DNA from: Pararobbsia alpina
GTDB lineage: Bacteria > Pseudomonadota > Gammaproteobacteria > Burkholderiales > Burkholderiaceae
Direction: 5' to 3'
Length of the DNA: 64,000 nt
Assembly (NCBI RefSeq): GCF_902859895.1
Contig: NZ_CADIKM010000003.1
Coordinates: 248,001 to 312,000, forward strand
Below, in pieces: positions 19,648-29,479 of this stretch. How positions within the stretch are numbered: position 1 is the stretch's first letter; each line of letters opens with the position of its first letter. The notes under the pieces were generated by a model that made no database searches, was not told the origin of the DNA, and worked only from the letters and a program-made list of their open reading frames with translations. Made by a program: the position numbers and the translations under genes.

Positions 19648-20802
19648 GTGTTCGATCGAACCCGTCCGTCCTCCCGTCAGGTCGACGGGGCGCTGCCGTC
19701 GGTCCCGGCGCAGGCTGTCCCGTGCGCTTGCCGCGATCGGGGGCTGGAGCGGATCGGACGCCTGATCGCGTATGGCGCGGTGCTCCTCCTCGGGGTGTTG
19801 CCGGGCGCGGCCTTCGGCTGGGGCGCGACAGGCCATGCGGTCATTGCCCTGATCGCCGAACAGCACCTGCAACCCGCCGTGCGGCGGGAGGTTGAACGCC
19901 TGCTGGCGTCCGACACTTCGGGCCTTGCCGATCCCGACGATATCGCCGACCAGGCGAACTGGGCGGACCGGTACCGGGATTCGCGGGGCCGGGGCGCCCG
20001 CTATCAGCACACTCGCCGCTGGCATTTCGTCGATCTCGATCTGCACGCGCCTGATCTGACGGCCGCATGTTACGGTCGGCCCCCTTTGCGCGAAGGGCAG
20101 AATCCCGCTTCCGGACCGGCGCACGCATGCGTGGTCGACAAGATCCTGCAGTTCCGGCACGCCCTGGCCGACCCAGGCCTATCCCATCGCGCCCGGCTAC
20201 GTGCGCTGCAGTTTCTTCTCCACTTGGTCGGCGACGTCCACCAGCCCCTGCATGCAAGCAACGACGGCGACGCGGGCGGCAACGACCGGCGCGTGTCCTT
20301 GCCCGGACTGCGCACGGGTTCGCTGCATCACTACTGGGACACGGTATTTGTCGAAGGGCTTGCGACGCGGCTGGCCGAAGGGGCCGCGCAAGCTCACCGT
20401 GAAGTTCACACTGAAGCCCGCCCCCAACGACCTGCCGCACGAGACGCGTTACGGCTTGTCGCCGAACGCGTCGAAAGGTCTGGCAGGGTGGGGCCGGATG
20501 CGCGGGGCGTCGACGCCCGCGCGATCGCCGAGCTGCTCTTGGCTCGGATTCGCGATGCCGACATCGTCGAATGGTCGATTCGCGATCCGCAGGCCTGGGC
20601 CTGGCCCTGGGAGGCGTACCGGGTCGCGAAGAAAGATGCGTACGGCCGGCTGCGCAAGCCTGGGCGAAGGCGCATCCACCGCCTCACGAACAACTATACC
20701 CACCACGCGGCCGAAGCCGTGGCGCTCCAACTGTCGCGCGCGGGCATCCGGCTCGCGGGCCTGCTCAACGAGGCGCTTGCAGGCAAGGCTGCGGGCACCT
20801 GA
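19648..20802 (+). CDS. S1/P1-type single-strand nuclease, secreted
   Basis: Zinc-dependent nuclease/3'-nucleotidase. All the expected zinc ligands can be located: the mature N-terminal Trp in FGWGATGHAV, the His there, Asp in IADQANWADRYR, His in RRWHFVDLD, His and Asp in LHLVGDVHQPLH, and His and Asp in LHHYWD. The hydrophobic signal core AYGAVLLLGVLPGAAFG directly precedes the Trp. The start is uncertain: GTG 19648 is used, but GTG 19525 or a later codon is possible and none has a clear Shine-Dalgarno sequence. Between the last ligand and the C-terminal helix, the segment after LAEGAAQAH is diverged and Arg-rich compared with relatives. Confidence 0.8.
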   Translation: MFDRTRPSSRQVDGALPSVPAQAVPCACRDRGLERIGRLIAYGAVLLLGVLPGAAFGWGATGHAVIALIAEQHLQPAVRREVERLLASDTSGLADPDDIADQANWADRYRDSRGRGARYQHTRRWHFVDLDLHAPDLTAACYGRPPLREGQNPASGPAHACVVDKILQFRHALADPGLSHRARLRALQFLLHLVGDVHQPLHASNDGDAGGNDRRVSLPGLRTGSLHHYWDTVFVEGLATRLAEGAAQAHREVHTEARPQRPAARDALRLVAERVERSGRVGPDARGVDARAIAELLLARIRDADIVEWSIRDPQAWAWPWEAYRVAKKDAYGRLRKPGRRRIHRLTNNYTHHAAEAVALQLSRAGIRLAGLLNEALAGKAAGT

Positions 20803-21102
20803 GTGCGGCCACCTGAGCGCGGCGCGGCCGGACCCGGGTGCCGTCGTTGCTGGAGACGGACGGCCGCGAATTTATCGAAACGGGGTACGAGGCCGTGAAG
20901 ATGACGCAGATAGCCGTGCAGGGTTCTTCGATCATTCGGGGGAGCCGTCTCGAAGCCCGTGCCTTGACGGAACGAACCTGGCCCTCTACGCTCCTTGGGC
21001 GCCAGGAACTGTCGATGTCGACTGGCTGCGTGGGACCGACGCCGCGAGCCGGACGGCGCGGCCCGATAACAATGACTAATCAGCTATCGAGCGGGGAGTG
21101 CG
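20803..21102. other. Intergenic region without a recognised gene
   Basis: 300 bases between two plus-strand genes. Frames through it are Arg/Ser-rich shadows. The only clear element is the GGGGAG ribosome-binding site at 21092-21097 for the next gene. No terminator hairpin with a T-run follows the nuclease. Confidence 0.4.
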
Positions 21103-21993
21103 ATGCGTATCACACGTGCATTCAAGCGGCGCGACATTCGCTTCAGGATGGCGTCCGATCAGTTCGACCGATACTGGCTCGACGGGGATTGTCACCGCAC
21201 CCGCTTCTACGATGCGCTGTCGATCATGTTCCCCGAGGGCGAGCGATTCTTTATCGAATCCGTGCGCTACTGGCGTGACAAGGCCGAGGGCAATCCGAAG
21301 CTCGAAGCCGAGATCGTGGCCTTTATCGGCCAGGAAGCGATGCACCGGCGCGAACACATCGAATACAACACACGCCTCGCCGCGCAAGGCATGCCGGTAG
21401 AAGCGCTCGAGAAATACATCACCTACCGGCATGACCGCGCACGTGCGAAGCTGAGCAAGGCGGGCTTGCTAGGCATGACCGTCGTGCTCGAACATTTCAC
21501 CGCGATGCTTGCCGACCAACTGCTGCGCCATCCGGACAACCTCGCCGGGGCCGATCCGCAGATGGCGCGGATCTGGCGCTGGCATACGCTCGAGGAAGGC
21601 GAGCATCGCTCGGTCGCCTTCGACCTGTATTCGCTGGTGCGCGATAAGCCAGTGCAGCGGTATTTCTATCGGTGCCGCGCGATGCTGCTGATCACGCCAA
21701 TCTTCATTTCGCAGGTGTGGGCGTTCACCTGGGCGCTCGTCAAGGCCGACGGTCGGCAGGGCGACTGGCGCGGGTGGCTGCATCTTCTCTATTGCCAGTT
21801 CATTTCGCCCGGCCCGCTCAGACGGTTGATTCCCCATTGGTTTGCATGGTTCAAGCCGGGTTTTCATCCGTCCCAACACGAGAACGAGGCGCTCATCGAT
21901 CGTTATCGCGTCGAATACGACCGCCTGGCTGCCGAACAGGCCGAGGCGGATGGGGCGAACGCGAGCAAAGCGCCTGCCGCGACACCCGGCTGA
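21103..21993 (+). CDS. Predicted metal-dependent hydrolase (COG3687 type)
   Basis: 296 aa, of the uncharacterised Metal_hydrol family (COG3687). It has the ferritin-like spacing of metal ligands: FIGQEAMHRREHIEYN, VVLEHFTAML and LEEGEHRSVAFD, which together supply several Glu and His residues for a di-metal site. One or two hydrophobic stretches in the last third (LLITPIFISQVWAFTWALV) suggest membrane association. A strong GGGGAG ribosome-binding site fixes the ATG. The reaction is unknown. The gene ends in a strong terminator overlapping the end of convergent prfC. Confidence 0.82.
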   Translation: MRITRAFKRRDIRFRMASDQFDRYWLDGDCHRTRFYDALSIMFPEGERFFIESVRYWRDKAEGNPKLEAEIVAFIGQEAMHRREHIEYNTRLAAQGMPVEALEKYITYRHDRARAKLSKAGLLGMTVVLEHFTAMLADQLLRHPDNLAGADPQMARIWRWHTLEEGEHRSVAFDLYSLVRDKPVQRYFYRCRAMLLITPIFISQVWAFTWALVKADGRQGDWRGWLHLLYCQFISPGPLRRLIPHWFAWFKPGFHPSQHENEALIDRYRVEYDRLAAEQAEADGANASKAPAATPG

Positions 21994-22003
21994 AGATCGC
22001 ACT

Positions 22004-22037
22004 CGAGTCAGGGGGCATCCCCCTGCCTCTCGTTTTT

Positions 22038-22039
<2 letters not shown>
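22004..22039 (+). terminator. Rho-independent terminator of the metal-dependent hydrolase gene
   Basis: CGAG (22004-22007) and CAGGGGG (22009-22015) pair with CCCCCTG (22019-22025) and CTCG (22029-22032) around a 3-base loop, then seven T residues follow. It lies 10 bases after the hydrolase stop, and its T-run overlaps the stop codon of prfC on the other strand. Confidence 0.85.
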
Positions 22040-23639
<1,600 letters not shown>

Positions 23640-23901
23640 CTAAGCCGTCGATAACGTTGAGCATGGGGCGTGCCGCGGGGCGCCCGGGCGGGCCCGGAAC
23701 GGCGCGCGCCGGCTGCGAAACGGCAGTCGAGCGCGCATTTTACCTGTAAGCGGTGCGGGGCTCCGGCACCCGGCCCGGGAACTTGCTATCATCGGCGCCC
23801 GGCCCCCCGCGTTCCGGCAAGTTTCGTTGCCGCGGACCGCTGCCGGACTGAATCAAACGGCGCGCCGGCCGTCGCCAGGCCGCCGGCACCGAGGCCCTAT
23901 C

Positions 23902-24741
23902 ATGTCGACGCCCCCCGAGATCAAGCCAGGCCAGTCGGTCGAGCTGCTGAAGGAACTCCATATCCTGACGCGCGACGGGAAAATGAACCAGGACAGCCGT
24001 CGCAAGCTCAAGCAGGTCTATCACCTCTACCAGTTCATCGAGCCGTTGCTGGCGGAAATCCGCGCCGATCATCCGGACCTCACGCTGGTCGATCACGGCG
24101 CGGGCAAGTCGTATCTGGGTTTCATCCTCTACGATCTGTTCTTCAAGGGGCTCGATTTCAAGCCAGGCGAGCCGGCGCCGCACATCTACGGCATCGAGAC
24201 GCGCGACGAACTCGTGCGCAAGTCGCAGGAGCTCGCCGAACGGCTCGATTTTCAGGGCATGTCGTTCCTGAACCTGTCGGTCGCCGAGGCGACCGAATCG
24301 GCGCAACTGCCGCAGACGGTCGATGTCGTGACCGCCCTGCACGCGTGCAATACGGCCACCGACGATGCGATCCATTTCGCGCTGAAGAAAAAAGCGAAGT
24401 TCATCGTGCTGGTGCCGTGCTGCCAGGCGGAGGTCGCTTCCGTGCTGCGCAAGAACAAAGGGCAGGCGCTCGGCAAGAGCGCGCTTACCGAATTGTGGCG
24501 ACATCCGCTGCACACACGCGAGTTCGGCAGCCAGATCACCAATGTGCTGCGCTGCCTGCAACTCGAAGCCCACGGCTACCAGGTCAGCGTGACCGAGCTC
24601 GTCGGCTGGGAGCATTCGATGAAGAACGAACTGATCATCGCGACGTTCAAGGACTTGCCGCGCAAGCGCCCGGCCGATCGCATGCATGAGATCCTGCAGA
24701 CACTCGCGCTCGAAGAGATGCAGGAGCGCTTCTTCGTCTAG
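23902..24741 (+). CDS. Class I SAM-dependent methyltransferase family protein (Methyltransf_32-like)
   Basis: 279 aa from ATG 23902; an upstream frame adds 25 Arg-rich residues without conservation. The SAM-binding motif I is LTLVDHGAGKSYLGFILYD, the acidic residue follows in IYGIETRDEL, and VVTALHACNTATDDAIHFAL resembles motif IV of the Methyltransf_32 family (related to eukaryotic METTL25-type and TRM13-like enzymes). VLVPCCQAEV supplies a Cys pair. This domain acts on RNA or protein substrates in some members, but the substrate here is not known. It is divergent from prfC. Confidence 0.75.
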   Translation: MSTPPEIKPGQSVELLKELHILTRDGKMNQDSRRKLKQVYHLYQFIEPLLAEIRADHPDLTLVDHGAGKSYLGFILYDLFFKGLDFKPGEPAPHIYGIETRDELVRKSQELAERLDFQGMSFLNLSVAEATESAQLPQTVDVVTALHACNTATDDAIHFALKKKAKFIVLVPCCQAEVASVLRKNKGQALGKSALTELWRHPLHTREFGSQITNVLRCLQLEAHGYQVSVTELVGWEHSMKNELIIATFKDLPRKRPADRMHEILQTLALEEMQERFFV

Positions 24742-24819
24742 CGCTCGCCGCGTGCTTGCGGTTCCGGTTGAATCCGGATCCGGCAAGGAGGCGCGCAGGC
24801 CGTCGCTGGCGCCGGCGCA

Positions 24820-24860
24820 TCCCTGGCAAATCCCTGGCAAATCCCTGGCAAATCCCTGGC
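24820..24860. repeat. 11-bp tandem repeat TCCCTGGCAAA, about 3.7 copies
   Basis: Perfect tandem copies in the gap between the convergent methyltransferase and YgjP-like genes. No coding role; the nearest stop is 24 bases away. Confidence 0.9.
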
Positions 24861-24883
24861 GCAGCCGGTATCCCGAAGTGCAA

Positions 24884-25381
24884 CTAGCCTCGGCTCAGAT
24901 CGAGGTGCGTGAGGTAAAGCCGCAAGTCGAATTCGAATTGCGCGTACCCTGGCTGCATATATTCGCAGAGCCGGTAGAACGCTTTGTTGTGCTCGCGCTC
25001 CTTGAGATGGGCGAGCTCGTGGATCACGATCATTTCGAGGAATTCGGGCGGTGCGTCCTTGAACAACGAGGCGATCCGGATCTCCTTCTTGGCCGTCAGC
25101 TTGCCGCCTTGCACACGCGAGATTGCGCGATGCTGGCCGAGCGCGTGATGCAGCACATCGAGCTTGCTGTCATACAGCACCTTGTCGATCGCCGGCGCGA
25201 CGCGCAGGAAACTCTGCCGGATGCCGTTCGCATAGGCATAGAGCGCCTTGTCTGTCTGGATCGCGTGGCGTTCCGGATAGCGCTTTGCAAGGTGCACGCC
25301 GAGACGGTCCGCGCGGATCAGTTCGCGCACCTGCTCCTGCAGGACGGCGGGGTAGGCACCCAGATATTTCAGGTCGGACAT
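24884..25381 (-). CDS. YgjP-like metallopeptidase domain protein (DUF45 type)
   Basis: 165 aa from ATG 25381; the longer frame adds 28 residues lacking similarity. The zinc motif is IVIHELAHLKEREHNKAFYRL, which has the HExxH form HELAH with a downstream His as third ligand. Upstream QGGKLTAKKEIRIASLFKD is typical of YgjP/SprT-like proteins. Members are small cytoplasmic metalloproteases or hydrolases of uncertain substrate; YgjP-type genes are often near restriction enzymes, which is not the case here. Its upstream region is shared with the divergent porin gene. Confidence 0.85.
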   Translation of the reverse strand: MSDLKYLGAYPAVLQEQVRELIRADRLGVHLAKRYPERHAIQTDKALYAYANGIRQSFLRVAPAIDKVLYDSKLDVLHHALGQHRAISRVQGGKLTAKKEIRIASLFKDAPPEFLEMIVIHELAHLKEREHNKAFYRLCEYMQPGYAQFEFDLRLYLTHLDLSRG

Positions 25382-25687
25382 GTCGAACGGGGAGTGCTGT
25401 TTTGGGGCGGAAAAGACCGTGTGGATTAGGCGCGGATAACGCGAACCTGACGGGAATGTAAGCAAAATTCTCCGACAGTCGGCCGAACTATGTCGTTTTC
25501 GTGACTTCTTTCAAGTTTTTTGAGAGGAAAAAAACGGTCGTTGTGCGGATGCTACGAGGCGGAGGTGCAGATGTGAAATATAAATAATTTGTCATGATTG
25601 GGTTGGTAATCTGCGGCCAGCTATCGCGAAAGGGGTGCTTCGCGCATTCGCGAGCGGCTGTAACCATACATTGAGATTACTGAACAA

Positions 25688-26890
25688 ATGAAAAAATCGC
25701 TCATCACGCTTGCTGTCCTTGGTACTGCCGCCACGGCTGCGCAAGCTCAAAGCAGCGTTACGCTGTACGGCCTGATCGATGCAGGCGTGACTTACGTGAA
25801 CAGCACGAAGACGGCGACCGGCGGTCATTCGCTCGTCGCCATGCAAGACGGCGCAACGGCCGGTCTGTCGGGCAGCCGTTGGGGCGTGCGCGGCCAGGAA
25901 GACCTTGGCGGTGGCTCGAGCGCGATCTTCGTGCTCGAAAGCGGTTTCAGCTACAACACCGGTGCGTCGGGCCAGGGTGGCGCGCTGTTCGGTCGCCAAG
26001 CGTTCGTCGGTCTTTCGAACACCACATACGGTGTGGTCACGCTCGGTCGCCAATATGACACGGGTGTCGACCTGCTCCAGCCGCTGGCTGCCTACGGCAC
26101 GTGGGGTAACCTGACCTCGCATGCCGGCGACATCGATAACATCGGCAACCTGAACCGCATCAACAACGCGGTCAAGTACACGAGCGCGACCTACTCCGGC
26201 TTCAAGGTCACGGGCATGTACAGCCTCGGCGGTGTCGCGGGTGACGTGACACGCAACAGCCTGTACTCGCTCGGCGCGAGCTACGCGATGGGCCCGGTCA
26301 AGCTGGCCGCCGACTACCTGTACGCGAAGGATCCGAACTCGGGCTTCTTCGCGATGAATCCGGGCCAAGTGTCGACCGTCAACAACTTCGGCAGTACGCA
26401 CACGGCCTACTCGGGCTTCTCGACGGCAGGCGGCGAACAGATCATCGCCGCGGGCGGCAACTACGTGTTCGGTCCGGCCACCCTCGGCCTGATCTACTCG
26501 AACGTCCGCTTCAACAACCTCGGCGGCAACCCGAACGGAACCACGAACACGTTCCAGAATGGCGCCGACGCCTCGTTCAACGATGTTGAAGCGAACGTGA
26601 AGTACCAGTTCACTCCCGCGCTTATCGGGGGCTTCTCGTACAACTACACGAAGGGCAACTCGATCACGACCGTCAGCGGCATCGAAACGGGTGCAACGTA
26701 CAACCAGTTCAACCTGGGCGTCGACTACCTGCTGTCCAAGCGCACCGACGTGTACCTGCTGGGTATCTATCAACACGCAAGCGGCGTCGATTCGACGGGC
26801 CAACGCGCTGTTGCTGCGATCACCGGCGAAACGCAATCGACCACGCCGAATCAGCTCGCTCTGACGACGGGTCTGCGTACGCGCTTCTAA
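25688..26890 (+). CDS. Gram-negative porin (trimeric, Burkholderia type)
   Basis: Outer-membrane general porin of 400 aa. Signal peptide MKKSLITLAVLGTAATAAQA, then the family start QSSVTLYGLIDAGVTYVN. Alternating aromatic/hydrophobic strands and the Asn/Gly-rich turns of a 16-stranded barrel run through to the C-terminal TTGLRTRF, where a terminal Phe serves for BAM recognition. The external loop near residues 205-240 (MNPGQVSTVNNFGSTHTAYS) is likely the variable constriction loop. Pore selectivity is not predictable. The preceding 220 bases include an AT-rich stretch suited to a promoter, and a terminator follows about 170 bases downstream. Confidence 0.97.
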   Translation: MKKSLITLAVLGTAATAAQAQSSVTLYGLIDAGVTYVNSTKTATGGHSLVAMQDGATAGLSGSRWGVRGQEDLGGGSSAIFVLESGFSYNTGASGQGGALFGRQAFVGLSNTTYGVVTLGRQYDTGVDLLQPLAAYGTWGNLTSHAGDIDNIGNLNRINNAVKYTSATYSGFKVTGMYSLGGVAGDVTRNSLYSLGASYAMGPVKLAADYLYAKDPNSGFFAMNPGQVSTVNNFGSTHTAYSGFSTAGGEQIIAAGGNYVFGPATLGLIYSNVRFNNLGGNPNGTTNTFQNGADASFNDVEANVKYQFTPALIGGFSYNYTKGNSITTVSGIETGATYNQFNLGVDYLLSKRTDVYLLGIYQHASGVDSTGQRAVAAITGETQSTTPNQLALTTGLRTRF

Positions 26891-27252
26891 GAAGCGGGAT
26901 GGCTGGACCGCGCGGGTTGCGCTCCGCGATCCGGTGGCTGGCGATTAGGGTCGATCGCCGGCTGCACGGTTCGAGATGTAAAGGAAGCGAAAGATAGCCT
27001 CGGCTCCCAGCCCTTCACTTCTCAACGTGTTGAGGGGAAACCAAGCGGGGCAAGGCTGATTGAAGGGCGCAGACCAAAATCTGTGCCCTTTTTTATACCT
27101 TGCGGCGTAAAAGAGAAGTACAGGATTTCGCGGGCGGCGACAACCGTGCGCCAGCCCAAGGGGTATGGGCGAGACTTTCCTGTTTCTGGCGCTGGTCAGG
27201 CGCCAATCGTACCGTTTTCAATCTGTTGTGCAGATGTGGTTCGGGGACGCGC
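26891..27252. other. Downstream region of the porin, edge of the lower-GC segment
   Basis: About 360 bases without a gene. It holds the porin terminator at 27063-27095 and a perfect palindrome CTCAACGTGTTGAG near 27018. From about 27095 onward base composition changes as the ATPase gene is approached. Confidence 0.4.
27063..27095 (+). terminator. Rho-independent terminator after the porin gene
   Basis: AAGGGCGCAGA (27063-27073) pairs with TCTGTGCCCTT (27080-27090) with one G-T pair and a 6-base loop, followed by a run of T residues. It is the first T-tailed hairpin after the porin stop, 172 bases away. Confidence 0.75.
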
Positions 27253-28752
27253 TCAGAAGAGCTGCGCGTACGCGTTCAAATCAAGACAGCGGTATCCGGC
27301 CTTCTCGAGACCGGGTGTCTCTTTCTTGGAAAATGTCGGCGAAAATAGCACCTTTTCGACTTCCCAGCCGGTGAGCTTACGCCCCTCCACGGTCGACATG
27401 AATCCCGCTATGTGATTCTCGAAGGCGGCCAGCGCCCCGTTGTCGTGCGCGCTCGCGCTTCGTTTGCAGGAGCCAAAACGCACACGTTTATCCTCGCTGT
27501 TCAATGCCACGACGTCAATCTCGACAAGTCGTTCGATTGAACGAGCGCGGTTCCAGAAGCCCACCTCTATAGAAGTGATGGGAAAGTCGCCCTTGCCCTT
27601 TCTTGAACACTCGACGTGCAGTTGCCGGATGAGCTTCTCAAACGCAAAACCCTCGAGCGTTTCGCTACGAGGTTTTGCCTTTTCCAGCACCCGCTCGCGA
27701 AGCTGCATTCGCGCCGCGTCCCGCGCGGGCCGGACAACCGCAATCCACGCCTGCAAGAAGTTATCCGTCACGTAGTATCGGGCGTTGCGGCTGCGACTGT
27801 CCGAGAACACAGGATGGCGTCGGTCAATCATCCCGTAGTTGTCGACCAGCTTCTTGAGCTGTGCGCCCAATGAACGGCCGGTGTCGGTCGGCCAGTGCAC
27901 GCTCGCTACGAGTTCGTTGTGGCCGGTGCCCGGGTGGTCCGCCACGAAGTGCAGGATGGAGAGCAATTGTCCTTTCATCTCGCGCAGGAACGAGGTGTCC
28001 GCTTCTTCCGAGAGCGGGCTGCCTTCGTTCAGGAACAGGCGGACAAGAAGTTCGTTGCGCAGCGTGTCGGAGAAAGCATCGAAAAGCCCTTGTCCGTGGG
28101 CATCTCTGTAGAACTTCGGTACGCCCTCAAAGTAAGTCCACAAGAGGAGCCACTCGTACGGGTCTTCCAGGCCATGGTCGTTGTACACGGCAAGCAGGTC
28201 TTCGAAATCCCAGTGGTCGAGACGAAAGGAGTGGGTCAGTCTGCCGTACAGCGGAGCCGCCTTATCGTCGAGCAGCGCGCTCATCTCGGATTGCAATGAG
28301 CCCAGCACGAAGAGGCCGCCGCTCTTCGATTCACGCAGGACGTCTACCTCGGCCTGCAGGAACGAGTTGAACGCGGCAAGCTGTGGAGAAGTGAAGTACT
28401 GGAATTCGTCCAGAACGACGATGATGCCGGCGCGATTCATCGTGGCGATTGCGCGCGCCATTGACGCGAAGTCGTGCACGTCATTTGCCAGCGCCTGGAC
28501 GGTATTCGAGAGACTGTCCTGCAGCGCGCGCCGGAACTGGCTGGCGACATCTATCTGGTCGGAGTCTGGAATCTGGACGTAGACGAGGCGCTCGACAAGC
28601 GCTTCCTCGTCCCGCGCCAGTTCGCGCAGCAGCGTCGTCTTGCCAATGCGTCGGCGGCCCTGAATCCGGCAGAAGAACCACCGAGGCTGCTCCAGCAGCC
28701 CGCGCAGTTGGTCCAACGTGCTGCGCCGTCCGTAAAAACGCCAATCCGCCAT
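27253..28752 (-). CDS. AAA ATPase with DUF234-like C-terminal nuclease-type domain
   Basis: 499 aa. The N-terminal part is an archaeal-type (PF01637-like) ATPase: YGRRSTLDQLRGLL, Walker A QGRRRIGKTTLL at about 31-42, Walker B GIIVVLDEFQYFTSP and a sensor segment FVLGSLQSEMSALL. A winged-helix-like middle follows (GHNELVASVHWPTDTGRSLG). The C-terminal third resembles DUF234, with a PD-(D/E)XK-like EIDVVALNSEDKRVRFGSCK. Such proteins are patchily distributed and thought to be nucleases or regulators linked to mobile or defence DNA, but function is unproven. The gene is less GC-rich than its neighbours, and two 22-bp palindromes lie just upstream, suggesting dedicated regulation and possible horizontal origin. 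Confidence 0.8.
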   Translation of the reverse strand: MADWRFYGRRSTLDQLRGLLEQPRWFFCRIQGRRRIGKTTLLRELARDEEALVERLVYVQIPDSDQIDVASQFRRALQDSLSNTVQALANDVHDFASMARAIATMNRAGIIVVLDEFQYFTSPQLAAFNSFLQAEVDVLRESKSGGLFVLGSLQSEMSALLDDKAAPLYGRLTHSFRLDHWDFEDLLAVYNDHGLEDPYEWLLLWTYFEGVPKFYRDAHGQGLFDAFSDTLRNELLVRLFLNEGSPLSEEADTSFLREMKGQLLSILHFVADHPGTGHNELVASVHWPTDTGRSLGAQLKKLVDNYGMIDRRHPVFSDSRSRNARYYVTDNFLQAWIAVVRPARDAARMQLRERVLEKAKPRSETLEGFAFEKLIRQLHVECSRKGKGDFPITSIEVGFWNRARSIERLVEIDVVALNSEDKRVRFGSCKRSASAHDNGALAAFENHIAGFMSTVEGRKLTGWEVEKVLFSPTFSKKETPGLEKAGYRCLDLNAYAQLF

Positions 28753-28768
28753 ACCACCCTCGCTAAAT

Positions 28769-28790
28769 TAGCATACTAAATTGTACGCTA
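28769..28790. promoter_or_regulatory. Operator-like 22-bp palindrome, copy 1
   Basis: TAGCATAC and GTACGCTA half-sites separated by six bases form an imperfect inverted repeat. It lies 17 bases upstream of the ATPase start codon, where a bound protein would block transcription or initiation. A second copy with identical half-sites lies 125 bases further upstream. Confidence 0.6.
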
Positions 28791-28915
28791 ATCGTTTTTC
28801 ATTTCAAGTTGTTGAACTTAAACGGTAAACCAGAATCGGCTCGTGTCCGCCAAGCGGTATCGGCCGCATGGCGCGATTGTGCGGTCTCATTGAGTTCGAG
28901 GCTGACACCTTAAAA

Positions 28916-28937
28916 TAGCATACTTTTTAGTACGCTA
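28916..28937. promoter_or_regulatory. Operator-like 22-bp palindrome, copy 2
   Basis: The same TAGCATAC and GTACGCTA half-sites with the same spacing as copy 1; only the spacer differs (first spacer base shared, remainder T-rich). Identity of both half-sites across copies separated by unrelated DNA supports a protein-binding site. Confidence 0.6.
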
Positions 28938-29423
28938 TTGTTCATTTACGTATATATTATTGATTTAGCTAGGAAAAATTCGCAATCCTGCGTGGCGCAG
29001 CTCCCTTCGCAAGCAGGACAAAGCCCGCCAATGATGGTTGGCACCGAGGAGGTTTGGTCTCGGACGTGCAGTCGAAGGAAGGCGTGGCAGCAGTCGTTTG
29101 CGATGAGCGGGTGTGCAGGCTTTGATGACGGCACTTGCTTCTGATAGGTGCTCGCCCCTTGTCGTCGCGCACGAAGAATCTGTCGGCGATTTCGGCGGCG
29201 GGGCGGGAGATTCTGGCTTGGCGCCAGCAGAAAATTCTTCGGACAAGATAATGCCCCGGAAGCCTACTCGCGGGGCATCGTAGGAAATCACAGCCGCTTC
29301 ATCAACACGTTAATTGAAGGGCTGGGCCTCGGCTCCCTTTTTGTATTTTCAGGCTTGTCTCAAAGCTGGGCCGGGCATGTCGATGTGAACGAGGTGGATG
29401 CCACCGGCATGCGAAGCAGGGAT

Positions 29424-29449
29424 AAAAAAACGCCGGCTTGAGGCCGGCG
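29424..29449 (-). terminator. Rho-independent terminator of the phytase-like gene
   Basis: CGCCGGC (29431-29437) and GCCGGCG (29443-29449) form a 7-bp stem with a 5-base loop. On the minus strand it is followed by seven T residues (29424-29430). It lies 30 bases after the stop of the phytase-like gene. Confidence 0.85.
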
Positions 29450-29479
29450 CAAAAATACTACTGAACGATTCGCGCGCGT

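Larger units (their letters stand above)
28753..29479. other. Gene-poor, lower-GC region upstream of the DUF234-type ATPase
   Basis: About 727 bases. Contents seen: twin operator-like palindromes at 28769-28790 and 28916-28937, an AT-rich stretch around 28765-28815 and 28910-28980 suitable for promoters, and the terminator of the phytase-like gene near 29424-29449. Short frames near 28950-29290 have no recognisable family. This could be the left edge of a small acquired segment. Confidence 0.45.
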
